A stretch of DNA of 64,000 bases from NCBI GenBank assembly GCA_016715895.1, contig JADJXH010000004.1, positions 2,218,763 to 2,282,762 on the forward strand, read 5' to 3'. Below the pieces are notes generated by a model. The model saw only the letters and a list, made by a program, of their open reading frames with translations, did not search any database and had not been told where the DNA came from. This stretch comes from Flavobacteriales bacterium (GTDB lineage: Bacteria > Bacteroidota > Bacteroidia > Flavobacteriales_F > PHOS-HE28). Shown here piece after piece: positions 23,996-32,856 of the stretch (positions within the stretch are counted from its first letter, which is position 1; the number at the start of each line of letters is the position of its first letter). The position numbers were made by a program, and so were the translations under genes.

Positions 23996-24939
23996 GCGAT
24001 CAGCTGAGCACCGACCACCTGCTGGGCATCCAGGACCTTACCGCGGATGACATCGACCTCATCTTCCGCACGGCCGACGGCTTCAAGGAGGTGCTCTCGC
24101 GACCGATCAAGAAGGTGCCCTCCCTGCGGGACATCACCGTGGCCAACCTGTTCTTCGAGAACAGCACCCGCACCCGCATCAGCTTCGAGCTGGCCGAGAA
24201 GCGGCTCAGTGCCGACATCATCAACTTCTCCAGCTCATCCAGCAGCGTGAAGAAGGGCGAGACCCTCATCGACACGGTGAACAACATCCTGGCGATGAAG
24301 GTGGACATGGTGGTGATGCGCCATCCCGATCCCGGTGCCGCCGTGTTCCTGAGCCGGCATGTGCGCGCCCGCATCGTGAACGCCGGCGATGGCACGCACG
24401 AGCACCCCACACAGGCGCTGCTGGACGCCTACAGCATCCGCGAGAAGCTGGGTCGCGTCCGCGGCGTGAAGGTGGCCATCGTGGGCGACATCCTTCACAG
24501 CCGTGTGGCCCTCAGCAACATCCACTGCCTGCACAAGCTGGGTGCCGAGGTCACCCTGTGCGGCCCGCCCACCCTGATGCCGCGGCACGTCGCCAGCCTC
24601 GGTGTGCGCGTGGAGCACGACCTGGACAAGGCCCTGGCGTGGTGCGATGTGGCCAACATGCTGCGCATCCAGCTCGAGCGCCAGGGTGGCGACGGCATGG
24701 CCAACTTCCCGGGGCTGCGCGAGTACGCCATGCTGTACGGACTCGATCTGCCGCGCTACCGCAGGCTCGGCAGGGAGATCGTCATCATGCACCCGGGGCC
24801 CATCAACCGCGGGGTGGAGGTCTCCAGCGAGGTGGCCGATCACGCCAACAGCATCATCCTCGATCAGGTGCAGAACGGTGTGGCCGTCCGCATGGCGGTG
24901 CTTTATCTGCTCGCCGGGCGGATCCCGAGGGAGAATTGA
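23992..24939 (+). CDS. pyrB: Aspartate carbamoyltransferase catalytic subunit
   Basis: 315 residues from the GTG at 23992 (VSDQLSTDHLLGI). The carbamoyl-phosphate site FENSTRTRISFE, SSSVKKGE, GDGTHEHPTQALLD and MHPGPINRGVE are all present. It commits aspartate to pyrimidine synthesis. No regulatory PyrI gene is adjacent. GTG is chosen because it overlaps the pyrR stop in a GTGA arrangement and gives standard length. Confidence 0.95.
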   Translation: MSDQLSTDHLLGIQDLTADDIDLIFRTADGFKEVLSRPIKKVPSLRDITVANLFFENSTRTRISFELAEKRLSADIINFSSSSSSVKKGETLIDTVNNILAMKVDMVVMRHPDPGAAVFLSRHVRARIVNAGDGTHEHPTQALLDAYSIREKLGRVRGVKVAIVGDILHSRVALSNIHCLHKLGAEVTLCGPPTLMPRHVASLGVRVEHDLDKALAWCDVANMLRIQLERQGGDGMANFPGLREYAMLYGLDLPRYRRLGREIVIMHPGPINRGVEVSSEVADHANSIILDQVQNGVAVRMAVLYLLAGRIPREN

Positions 24940-24948
24940 AGCGCTGAT

Positions 24949-24956
24949 TATATTTG
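24949..24956 (+). promoter_or_regulatory. -7 promoter element of the STAS gene
   Basis: TATATTTG, exact consensus, 25 nt before the ATG at 24982. Confidence 0.65.
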
Positions 24957-24981
24957 AGCCCAACGCCTTCAGGCGAGGACC

Positions 24982-25356
24982 ATGAACTTCACCATCGAGG
25001 ACAAGGGCAAGTACACGTTGGTGACCTCCAACGTGGACAAGCTGGACACCACCTGTGCGCCGGAGCTGAAGAGCGAACTGGTGTACCTGAACAAGACCGG
25101 TGTCCGCAACATCATCATCGACCTGAAGGCGACGCGTTACTGCGACTCCAGCGGATTGAGCGCACTGCTCGTGGCCAACCGCCTCTGCCGCAGCGTGAAC
25201 GGCCTGCTCATGGTCTGCGGCCTGCAGGAACCCGTGCAGAAACTGGTACAGATCTCACAGCTCGAAAGCGTCCTGTCCATCACCCCCAGCCTCAACGAGG
25301 CCGTCGACCTGCTCTTCATGGAGGAGATCGAGAAGGACGTGAAGAAGGACGAATGA
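24982..25356 (+). CDS. STAS-domain anti-sigma-factor antagonist-like protein
   Basis: 124 residues, a stand-alone STAS domain. The conserved RYCDSSGLSALL motif places the predicted phosphorylation site at S56 (S57 adjacent). Such proteins bind an anti-sigma or switch kinase when unphosphorylated. No kinase partner is in the window; the gene is followed by T9SS cargo and RNase Z, and STAS-rnz proximity is common in Bacteroidota. Its stop overlaps the next start (ATGA). Confidence 0.9.
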   Translation: MNFTIEDKGKYTLVTSNVDKLDTTCAPELKSELVYLNKTGVRNIIIDLKATRYCDSSGLSALLVANRLCRSVNGLLMVCGLQEPVQKLVQISQLESVLSITPSLNEAVDLLFMEEIEKDVKKDE

Positions 25357-26123
25357 ACCGACACCGCATGAAGCACACCCTACTCTCCCTTTCGCTGATC
25401 CTCACCGCCTCCGCCGCTTCGGCGCAGTGCGTCCCCAACCCGCTGTACGCGGACAGTGCCTTCGGCGTGTGGCCGGACACCACCGAGAATTTCGCCGTGG
25501 GCATGGTGAACGTCTTCTATTCGGACACCCTCAACATGATCGTCCCGCAGGATGCCGGCGAGATCGATCCCCAGTTCGCCGGCCTGGCGCTGGACAGCGT
25601 GCGCCTGAACAACATCGACGGCCTGCCTGCGGGCCTCGCCGTGTACTGCCTGTCGCAGACCGGGGCACAGTGCACCTACCTCACCGGCATCCTGGGGTGT
25701 GGCACCATCGAGGGCACACCCACGGCTGAAGGCGTGTACCCGCTCACCATCAACGTGACGGCCTTCGCCAACCTGCTGGGCAATCCGGTCCCGGTGGACT
25801 ATCCCTTCTCGGGCTACAGCATCGTGATCGGCCCGAACACCGTAGGCGTGGTGGAGAACACGATGGCCTTGAGCGGCGTGCGCAACGTGCCCAACCCCTT
25901 CGCGGAACGCACCACGATCGAGTTCCAGCTCTCCCAGCCGGGCAATGTCACCATCCGGCTGTTCGACCTGCTGGGCGCCGAGGTGCGGTCCGTGCGTGTG
26001 GCCGGCAGGTCCGGTCTCAACCGCTACGTGCTCAATGCCCAGGGTCTTGAGGACGGTCTCTACCTCTACAAGCTGGAGACGGGCCGCACGAGCTTCACCG
26101 GTCGTATGGTCCTCAGCCGCTGA
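25353..26123 (+). CDS. T9SS-exported protein with type A sorting domain
   Basis: 256 residues from 25353; an internal ATG at 25368 starts directly at the signal peptide (MKHTLLSLSLILTASAASAQ) and may be the true start. The middle ~130 residues are not recognised. The last ~75 residues (NPFAERTTIEFQLSQPGNVTIRLFDLLG to the end) are a T9SS type A sorting domain, so the protein should be carried across the outer membrane by the T9SS. ATGA overlap with the STAS gene suggests one transcript. Confidence 0.88.
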   Translation: MNRHRMKHTLLSLSLILTASAASAQCVPNPLYADSAFGVWPDTTENFAVGMVNVFYSDTLNMIVPQDAGEIDPQFAGLALDSVRLNNIDGLPAGLAVYCLSQTGAQCTYLTGILGCGTIEGTPTAEGVYPLTINVTAFANLLGNPVPVDYPFSGYSIVIGPNTVGVVENTMALSGVRNVPNPFAERTTIEFQLSQPGNVTIRLFDLLGAEVRSVRVAGRSGLNRYVLNAQGLEDGLYLYKLETGRTSFTGRMVLSR

Positions 26124-26146
26124 CCGTGCCGCATACCGAACGCCGG

Positions 26147-26170
26147 AGCCCCGTCCTCATCGACGGGGCT
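26147..26170 (+). terminator. Terminator after the T9SS cargo gene
   Basis: AGCCCCGTC (26147-26155), 6-nt loop, GACGGGGCT (26162-26170), then TCG. It ends the STAS-cargo transcript just before rnz. Confidence 0.75.
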
Positions 26171-26189
26171 TCGCTATTCCCGGGTATGC

Positions 26190-27128
26190 ATGCGCTTTGA
26201 GGTGATCCCTTTGGGAACGGGCGCGGCCCTGCCGGCCCAGGGCCGGTCGCCGAGCGCCCAGGTGGTGCGGCGTGAGGAGTCGCTCTATCTGGTGGACTGC
26301 GGCGAGGGGACCCAGGAACGGCTGCGGATGGCCGGGTTGAGCTTCATGCGCATCGGCCACGTGTTCATCAGCCACCTCCACGGCGATCATTACTTCGGCT
26401 TGATGGGGCTGCTGAGCACGATGCACCTGCTGGGCCGCACGCGCGAGCTGCATGTGCACGGACCGCCCCCCCTCAAGTCCATCATCGACGTGCAGCTTCA
26501 GGCCTCGGCCACCTGGCTGCGCTACCCGCTCCACGTTCATCCCGTGCTCGACGACGCACCCCGCGAACTGCACGTGGACACCCACCTGACCGTGACCTCA
26601 CTGCCCCTGCGTCATCGGCTGCCCACGACGGGTTTCCTGTTCCGCGAGCGGCCCGGACCCCGGCGCCTGCGGCCTGAGCGCATCGCCGACATTCCGCACT
26701 ACCTGCGCACCGCGGTGAAGAACGGCGACGACCTGCGGCACGAGGACGGAAGAGTGACGCCGAACGCCGAGCTCACGTTCGATCCACACCCACCGCGGGC
26801 CTACGCCTATTGCTCCGATACGGCCCATCATCCGGGGCTGGTGGAGTGGATCCGCGGCGTGGACCTGCTCTACCACGAGGCCACCTTCACCCGCCATCTG
26901 GCCGCCCGGGCGCGTGAGACCATGCACAGCACCGCGGCGGAGGCGGCGGCCATCGCACGCGATGCGGGCGTGGGTGGGCTGCTGCTGGGCCATTTCTCCT
27001 CACGCTACAAGGATCCCGGGCCCCTGCTCCTGGAGGCCTTGGAGGTCTTCCCCAACGTGGCGCTCAGCGAGGAGGGGCGCAGCTATCCGATCGGACGATC
27101 GATCGTGGACAACTCGACGGCGCCCTGA
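26190..27128 (+). CDS. rnz: Ribonuclease Z
   Basis: 312 residues. The metallo-beta-lactamase zinc motif is SHLHGDHYFGL near residue 61-71, with later ligands in YCSDTAHH and LLLGHFSSRYKD, and the family motif YHEATF. It cuts the 3' trailer of tRNA precursors. The two tRNA genes in this window do not encode CCA, which fits a need for RNase Z plus CCA addition. Confidence 0.95.
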   Translation: MRFEVIPLGTGAALPAQGRSPSAQVVRREESLYLVDCGEGTQERLRMAGLSFMRIGHVFISHLHGDHYFGLMGLLSTMHLLGRTRELHVHGPPPLKSIIDVQLQASATWLRYPLHVHPVLDDAPRELHVDTHLTVTSLPLRHRLPTTGFLFRERPGPRRLRPERIADIPHYLRTAVKNGDDLRHEDGRVTPNAELTFDPHPPRAYAYCSDTAHHPGLVEWIRGVDLLYHEATFTRHLAARARETMHSTAAEAAAIARDAGVGGLLLGHFSSRYKDPGPLLLEALEVFPNVALSEEGRSYPIGRSIVDNSTAP

Positions 27129-27142
27129 ACCGCTGCCGCGGA

Positions 27143-27150
27143 TACCTTTG
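27143..27150 (+). promoter_or_regulatory. -7 promoter element of the LuxR-type regulator gene
   Basis: TACCTTTG, exact consensus, 35 nt before the ATG at 27186 and 5 nt before a 7-bp inverted repeat. Confidence 0.6.
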
Positions 27151-27155
27151 GCCGT

Positions 27156-27174
27156 GTTTAGAACCAATCTAAAC
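27156..27174. promoter_or_regulatory. Operator-like inverted repeat
   Basis: GTTTAGA (27156-27162), 5-nt spacer, TCTAAAC (27168-27174): a perfect AT-rich dyad in GC-rich surroundings, placed at the expected transcription start of the regulator gene. It is a candidate site for autoregulation. Confidence 0.5.
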
Positions 27175-27185
27175 AGTGCTGAACG

Positions 27186-27869
27186 ATGCGTGTGAGGACC
27201 CTGATCGCGGATGAGGCGGACCTGGCCGTGGCCGGTCTGCGGGCCATCCTTGCCGATGTGCCGCGGGTGGACCTGCTGGGGGAGGTGCGTGACGCGGAGG
27301 GCCTGATGCAGGCGGTGCGTCGCGAGAAGCCCGATGTGGTGCTGATCGACCATACCGCCGCCGGGTTGGGCGCGGACGCCGTCCGGGATGCGCTGAAGGC
27401 CTCACGCCGCACCCGGTTCATCGCCATCACGCACGATCCCTCGCCGGTGGTGCTCGCCCACGCCCTGCGCAGCGGGGTGTCCAGCTACATCCGCAAGGAC
27501 TGCGACCGGGACGAGATCGTGAACGCGGTGCTGGATACGGCCGACGGTGCACGCTTCTTCTGCGGCAAGGTGCTGGCGGTGCTGGAGCGATCGTCGCTCA
27601 CCGTGGAGCAGCTCGCGGCTCAGGACATGAGCTGCGCCCCCGTGACCCTCACCCCGCGGGAGTGCGAGATCGTGCGCCTGATCGCCGACGGGCTTTCGTA
27701 CACCCGCATCGCGGACCAGTTGAGCGTTTCGGCCCATACGGTGACGACCCACCGGCGGAACATCATGCAGAAGGTCGGGGTGAACAGCACGGCCGCGCTC
27801 GTGATGTACGCGGTGAAGCAGGGGCTCACGAGTCCCAACCGATACCTCTTCAACGCCGGGCAGGGCTGA
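27186..27869 (+). CDS. NarL/LuxR-family response regulator
   Basis: 227 residues. Receiver domain 1-~120 with acidic residues D9/E10 and phosphoacceptor D55 (VVLIDHT); linker; LuxR-type helix-turn-helix at ~155-215 (LTPRECEIVRLIADGLSYTRIADQLSVSAHTVTTHRRNIMQK). It should bind DNA as a dimer. No kinase gene is adjacent. A palindrome in its own leader suggests self-control. Confidence 0.93.
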   Translation: MRVRTLIADEADLAVAGLRAILADVPRVDLLGEVRDAEGLMQAVRREKPDVVLIDHTAAGLGADAVRDALKASRRTRFIAITHDPSPVVLAHALRSGVSSYIRKDCDRDEIVNAVLDTADGARFFCGKVLAVLERSSLTVEQLAAQDMSCAPVTLTPRECEIVRLIADGLSYTRIADQLSVSAHTVTTHRRNIMQKVGVNSTAALVMYAVKQGLTSPNRYLFNAGQG

Positions 27870-27887
27870 GCGGCGATCTTTGCCGCC

Positions 27888-28733
27888 ATGGGCGTTCTGT
27901 TGATCGGCGACGTGGGCGGCACGTCCTCGCGCTGGGCGTTGCTTGGCGACGGCGATCCCGTGATGCTGCATGCCGGTGATCCATGGCCCGGGTACAATGC
28001 CGCCGCGGGCGACCCCACGGCGCTGGTGCAGCGGTTGCGCGCCGCCGTGGCGGAGGTGGGACCTGTGGAGCGGGTGCTGGTGCACGCGGCCGGATGCGGC
28101 ACGCGGGAGCGTGCGGAGCGGTTCGCGACCGGGCTGAGGACCGCGCTCCCAGCGGCCGTGGTGAAGGTGGAGGGTGATCTGCTCGGTGCGGCGCGCTCGG
28201 TCTGGGGCTCCTCGCCGGGCTTGGTGCTCATCGTCGGCACGGGCATGAACGCCGCACGATACGATGGCGAACGGCTCGTCTCCGGCATCCCGTCGCTCGG
28301 CTACATCCTGGGGGACGAGGGCAGCGGTGCCGACATCGGCAGGGCGCTGCTCCGCGATGCCTTGCGCGGCCGCATGCCCGCGGTCGTGCAGGCGGCCGTG
28401 TTCGGCGACGGGCCGGTGCTCGCGGAGGTGATCGATCGGGTGTACCTCCGCCCGGGCGCTGCGGCCTTCATCGCGGCACAGGTGAAGCGGTTGTCCGCCG
28501 TGCGGGATGAACCGTACGTGCAGGACCTGTTGTCCGATCGCTTCCGGGCCTTGGCGGCCGAGGTCGCGCGTGCGCTTGGCCCCGGGGAGCTACATGCGGT
28601 GGGTTCGGTGGCGGCGGGTTTTCAGCGGGAGCTGGCGGCCGCGCTGCAGGCGCACGGCCTGATCCTGGAGCGGGCCGTGGCCGATCCACTTCCCGGATTG
28701 ATCACCTACGTCCGGGCGGGGGGACCTCGGTGA
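27888..28733 (+). CDS. BadF/BadG-type ATPase, N-acetylglucosamine kinase-like
   Basis: 281 residues of the ASKHA fold: phosphate-1 motif GDVGGTSSRWAL, phosphate-2 region LIVGTGMNAARYDG, GYILGDEGSGADIGRALL and the adenosine-type motif VGSVAAGFQREL. Bacteroidota members are annotated as GlcNAc kinase-like and may act in cell-wall amino-sugar recycling. A GATCTTTG element ends 5 nt before the ATG. Its 3' end overlaps the convergent patatin gene by 32 nt. Confidence 0.88.
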   Translation: MGVLLIGDVGGTSSRWALLGDGDPVMLHAGDPWPGYNAAAGDPTALVQRLRAAVAEVGPVERVLVHAAGCGTRERAERFATGLRTALPAAVVKVEGDLLGAARSVWGSSPGLVLIVGTGMNAARYDGERLVSGIPSLGYILGDEGSGADIGRALLRDALRGRMPAVVQAAVFGDGPVLAEVIDRVYLRPGAAAFIAAQVKRLSAVRDEPYVQDLLSDRFRALAAEVARALGPGELHAVGSVAAGFQRELAAALQAHGLILERAVADPLPGLITYVRAGGPR

Positions 28734-31068
28734 GCTCCATCGCGTTCGCGGGCAGCTGGAGGGCCTGCAGGATGCTGGTGAACCCCGCCTGGTTCTCGCC
28801 GCTCTGCAAGGCGCGCTGCACCTGCATCTTCTCCACGGCCGTCAGGTGCCAGCTCAGGCTGATCTCCTCGCGCTCGTCGTGCCGCAGCTGAAGGTCGACC
28901 ACACGCACGGGAACGGCTGACCAGGTGCTCAGTTCCTGCATCAGCTGGTCGTAGTCCTGGTCCTGCACACGCACGAAGTTGCCGTACACATTGCGCGCGG
29001 GGTCGAGCAGGCGCCCGAGCAGGGAGGCGCTCACCTCGCGCACCTCGAGCTCCTTCTGTTTGTCGCGCATCTGCACGATCACCACGCCACGGGTGTGCCG
29101 GGCGATCCAGGATCGGTGTTCGCGCAGGAAGCTGCCCAAGGTGCGGAACCCGTAGTTGTCGCGGATGCCCGCGTCCATCACCCGCAGCGGCGGATCGCTC
29201 GGCAGGGTCACCACCGGGGTGATGTACGGGAAGGTGGCGCTCATGCGGAGCGCGCTGGTGAGCTTCAGGTCGCCGGCGCTCTGTGCGGCGAAGAGGCGGC
29301 GGAACTCCACGGCCTCGGGCTCGGGTCGGTACTGCAGCGTGGGGGAGGGGGCGTTGGAGGTGAGGTGCGCTGCGGGTTGCGCGCTGATGAGCAGCCGTCG
29401 GCCGTCGTTGATGCAGGTGGGGGCCACCATGAAGAGCGGCATGCGGGCCTCGCGTTCGTCCTCTGCCATCTGGTCCAGCCGCACGTCCAGAACCCCGCCG
29501 GTGTTCTCGTTGAGGCGCTGTTCGAACACGAATCCGCGGTCGCGGGTGTACAACCGGGTCCCATCGCTCACCCGCTGGTACCGGATGAACATGTCGTTCG
29601 TCACCAGGGTGAAGGCCACCGGGTTCAGGATGTCCGTGGACATGTTGTCCACGTGGCCCGGGTCGCGTACCGAAGGCCCGCCCTCCTCGGCGTTCCGCGC
29701 CACCTGGCGGTAGTACGCCGCTCCGATGGCGCCACCGGATGAGCCCGTGATCAGGGCCGTGCGGATCATCAGGGTGCCGTCGAGCAGGCTGTCGATCTCG
29801 CGCATGCACAGGTAGGTCCACAGCATGCTGCGCAATCCGCCCCCGCTGGTGCTCACGATCACCAGGGGGGGCAGGCTGTCCCCGGTCAGTGCGCGGTTCT
29901 TCGCATGCCAGCGGTCCAGGATGCCCTCCATGGTGGCGCGGTCGCGCTCCACGGCCTCCGTGTCATAGGCCAGCCGCGCCAGTTCGTCACGGCCGTAGGG
30001 CGCCGGAGGGGCCAGGTAGTCCAGTCCGTGCGCCTGGCTGTCATACAGGAAGGCTTCGGTCCGCAGGCTGATGAGGTTGATCACCACCACGGCGCCGGCC
30101 ACCACCGTGAGGGTCCATCCCTTGAACCAGCTGTACAGGGCGCTGAGCACCATCAGCAGCATGGTGAAGAGCAGGAAGGCGCTGGCCCCCGTGGGGATCT
30201 CGAAGAAGCGCACCCCGGCGAACGCGCCCAGCGCCACGAAGCTGATGATGACGATGACCTCGAAGATGGACCCGTTGATGTGGTTCTGCCAGAGCACGCT
30301 GCGCAGCAGGTCCTTGTCGTAGTGCCGGCTGCTGCGCGCCAGGGCGATGCGCAAGGGGGGCACGAGGTAGGTCTCCACATGCCATTTGCGGGTGCGTTGC
30401 TCGCGACGCAGCCAGCGCGTGGCACGGCGTTGCTCGGTGCGCATCGGGGGGATCGGCGGCATCGGCCCGGGGGGATCGGCGGGGTGCTCTTCGGGGCGGT
30501 ATTCCTCGGGACGCAGGCCGGTCATCTTCACGATGTCCGTATTGGTGCGGGTGAAGTAGGCCAGGGAGATGAGCTGGAAGAGGAAGAGGCCGGTGAGGAA
30601 GGCCAGCAGGTGCAGGGCCACATCCGCGGGAGGCACCAGTTCCTTGGTGAGCTGAAGCCGGGCCGAGCACCACAGGTAGGTGAGGGTGAAGGCCACCGGG
30701 ATCACCGCGTTGTTGATGTTGAACTTCAGGAAGGGCCGGCTCAGCGTGGCGATGAACGGGAACCGGTACGCGTGCATCGTGTAGCTGTACAGGTTGAAGG
30801 CGGTGATGAAGCCGCCCAGGGCGAAGCCGTTGAGCAGGAATCCCCAGGGGTTCACGGCCCCCATGTACTCCGGATAGAGGAAGAGGTAGGGGATGCCGTA
30901 CTTCTGGCCCAGGTTGCCGGTGATGTATGCCCACAGCACCAGCCAGAAGAAGAGCAGCAGATGGTTCTTCTTCAGATGGAGCACCAGCAGCTGCAGGGGG
31001 AAGAAATAGACCACCCTGCGCAGCCAGTGCCGCGTGTTCCGTTGCGCCACCCGGTAAAGATGGACCAT
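28702..31068 (-). CDS. Membrane-anchored patatin-like phospholipase
   Basis: 788 residues. The N-terminal ~370 residues contain several transmembrane helices (for example LLLFFWLVLWAYITG and VIVIISFVALGAFAGV). The patatin-type hydrolase domain covers the rest: oxyanion loop TSGGGLRS, nucleophile elbow GSSGGAIG and the catalytic Asp in MDAGIRDNYG. It probably hydrolyses membrane lipids at the inner membrane face. Convergent with the BadF-like gene, overlapping its last 32 nt. Confidence 0.88.
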   Translation of the reverse strand: MVHLYRVAQRNTRHWLRRVVYFFPLQLLVLHLKKNHLLLFFWLVLWAYITGNLGQKYGIPYLFLYPEYMGAVNPWGFLLNGFALGGFITAFNLYSYTMHAYRFPFIATLSRPFLKFNINNAVIPVAFTLTYLWCSARLQLTKELVPPADVALHLLAFLTGLFLFQLISLAYFTRTNTDIVKMTGLRPEEYRPEEHPADPPGPMPPIPPMRTEQRRATRWLRREQRTRKWHVETYLVPPLRIALARSSRHYDKDLLRSVLWQNHINGSIFEVIVIISFVALGAFAGVRFFEIPTGASAFLLFTMLLMVLSALYSWFKGWTLTVVAGAVVVINLISLRTEAFLYDSQAHGLDYLAPPAPYGRDELARLAYDTEAVERDRATMEGILDRWHAKNRALTGDSLPPLVIVSTSGGGLRSMLWTYLCMREIDSLLDGTLMIRTALITGSSGGAIGAAYYRQVARNAEEGGPSVRDPGHVDNMSTDILNPVAFTLVTNDMFIRYQRVSDGTRLYTRDRGFVFEQRLNENTGGVLDVRLDQMAEDEREARMPLFMVAPTCINDGRRLLISAQPAAHLTSNAPSPTLQYRPEPEAVEFRRLFAAQSAGDLKLTSALRMSATFPYITPVVTLPSDPPLRVMDAGIRDNYGFRTLGSFLREHRSWIARHTRGVVIVQMRDKQKELEVREVSASLLGRLLDPARNVYGNFVRVQDQDYDQLMQELSTWSAVPVRVVDLQLRHDEREEISLSWHLTAVEKMQVQRALQSGENQAGFTSILQALQLPANAMELTEVPPPGRR

Positions 31069-31112
31069 CTCATGGATTATACGTCCATGAGGCCCAGTGT
31101 GTTGTCAGCGGT

Positions 31113-32807
31113 CTACACCTTGTCGAGGACCAGGGCCATCACCTCGGCCTCCAGGGCTTCGGCCTTCGCCTTCAGCGCGTCCGCCTTGGCGAGCACGTCC
31201 TTCTTCCACGCCTCGTCGTCCAGCCCGGCGCAGTTGATGCGCACGTTGAGGTAGCCGCCCAGCGCCCCGGTGCGCGCGCACATGGCGCCCACGCCGGCAT
31301 CGCTCACGCTGGCCTTCAGCCCCATCTCCGCCATGGCCTTCATCACGGCCATGCTCTCCACGCACACCTCCAGGGTGCGCAGCGGCACCATGATCGCGCC
31401 CTTGGTGGCCTCGCGGATGGCGTCCTTGCGCGCGGCCGCCTGCTCCGTCGTGTCCTTGGGCAGGCCCATGGCGGCCAGGATGCGGTCGTACGCCTTGGTG
31501 TCGTCGTCCACCAGGCGGATCAGTTCCTGCCGGTACCCTTCGCCCTTCACCGCCCACGCGCTGAACTCCTCCCAACGCTCGTCCCAGCCGCGCTTGTGCG
31601 CGCTGAGGTTGGCCACCATGGTGCCCAGCGCGGCGCCCAGCGCACCACAGTACGCGGCCACGCTGCCGCCGCCGGGCGCAGGGCTCTCCGCCGCGGTCTC
31701 CTCGCTGAAGCGCTTCAGGTCCATGCGCGCCAGGCGCTCATCCTTGGCATCGGCCAGAAGGTGTTCGATCACGCGCTTCTCCGGGTCGAAGGGCGCGAGG
31801 TCGTCGAGCCCCAGGCTCTTCACGGCCAGCTTGATCTTCTCGCGCTCGCTGATGCCGAGGCTGCGCTCCTGCCGCTTCAGGAAGAAGTCGGCGGCATCCA
31901 GCAGTGCCTGCTTGGGCACCAGGCCCACGAGCTCGCTGCCGGTGACGCGGATGCCGCGCTCCTGTGCGCTCGTGCAGGCCTCGTCGAAGGCGATGTGCAT
32001 CGGCGTCACGTCGATGTCCGTGAGGTTGAGCGAGAGCTGGGCGATGCCGTACTCCTCGATGAACCAGCCGATGCCCTTCACGCATTTCAGCTTGCCGGGG
32101 ATGGTCACCGGGTTCCCATCGGCATCGAGCACGGGCTTGCCGGTGAGCGGGTCGCCCTCGCGCTTCACCCTTCCCGCTTCGCGGATGTCGAAGGCGATGG
32201 CGTTGGCGCGGCGGGTGCTGGTGGTGTTGAGGTTGATGTTGTAGGCCACCAGCAGCTTGCGGGCGCCCACGGCGATGGCGCCGCTGCGGGCCACGCTCTC
32301 GGTGAAGGCCGCCGGACCGAAGTCGGGTTTCCAGGCGGGGTCCACGAGCTTCTTCTTCAACCCCTCGTATTCGCCCGCGCGGTTGTTCGCCAGGTTGCAG
32401 CGCTTCTCCTCGCTGGCCGCGCGCTCGTACAGGTACACGGGGATCGCCAGTTCCCGGCCGATGCGCTCGCCGAGCTTCTGCGCGTAAGGCACCAGCTCAT
32501 CCAACGTGATGCCGCTGATGGGCACCAGCGGGCACACGTCCGTGGCGCCGAAGCGGGGGTGCTCGCCGGTGTGCGTGCGCATGTCGATCAGCTCCTGCGC
32601 CTTCTTCACCAGCCGGAAGGCCGCCTCGCACACGGGTTCCGGCTCGCCCACGAAGGTGATCACCGTGCGGTTGGTGGCCTTGCCGGGGTCCACGTCTAGC
32701 ACGCGCACACCTTCCACACCGGCGGCCGCGGCCACGATGGCGTCGATCTTGGCGCGGTCACGGCCTTCACTGATGTTGGGAACGCATTCGATGATGGGGC
32801 GCTGCAT
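31113..32807 (-). CDS. ftcD: Bifunctional glutamate formimidoyltransferase / formimidoyltetrahydrofolate cyclodeaminase
   Basis: 564 residues fusing both domains. Residues 1-~330 are the formiminotransferase (MQRPIIECVPNISEGRDRAKID start, GEHPRFGATDVCP); ~365-564 is the cyclodeaminase (AAESPAPGGGSVAAYCGALGAALGTMV). It moves the formimino group of histidine-derived formiminoglutamate onto tetrahydrofolate and releases ammonia. hutI lies 1.5 kb away on the same strand. A TAGCTTTG element at 32827-32834 precedes the ATG by 19 nt. Confidence 0.95.
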   Translation of the reverse strand: MQRPIIECVPNISEGRDRAKIDAIVAAAAGVEGVRVLDVDPGKATNRTVITFVGEPEPVCEAAFRLVKKAQELIDMRTHTGEHPRFGATDVCPLVPISGITLDELVPYAQKLGERIGRELAIPVYLYERAASEEKRCNLANNRAGEYEGLKKKLVDPAWKPDFGPAAFTESVARSGAIAVGARKLLVAYNINLNTTSTRRANAIAFDIREAGRVKREGDPLTGKPVLDADGNPVTIPGKLKCVKGIGWFIEEYGIAQLSLNLTDIDVTPMHIAFDEACTSAQERGIRVTGSELVGLVPKQALLDAADFFLKRQERSLGISEREKIKLAVKSLGLDDLAPFDPEKRVIEHLLADAKDERLARMDLKRFSEETAAESPAPGGGSVAAYCGALGAALGTMVANLSAHKRGWDERWEEFSAWAVKGEGYRQELIRLVDDDTKAYDRILAAMGLPKDTTEQAAARKDAIREATKGAIMVPLRTLEVCVESMAVMKAMAEMGLKASVSDAGVGAMCARTGALGGYLNVRINCAGLDDEAWKKDVLAKADALKAKAEALEAEVMALVLDKV

Positions 32808-32843
32808 GGCGTAGGTGATGGGGCCGCAAAGCTAGCGGGCCGC

Positions 32844-32851
32844 TACCTTGC
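32844..32851 (+). promoter_or_regulatory. -7 element of the 32.9 kb gene, back-to-back with that of ftcD
   Basis: TACCTTGC, 5 nt before the ATG at 32857. The minus-strand TAGCTTTG of ftcD is at 32827-32834, only 9 bp away, so the two promoters must overlap. Confidence 0.55.
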
Positions 32852-32856
32852 CCGCC

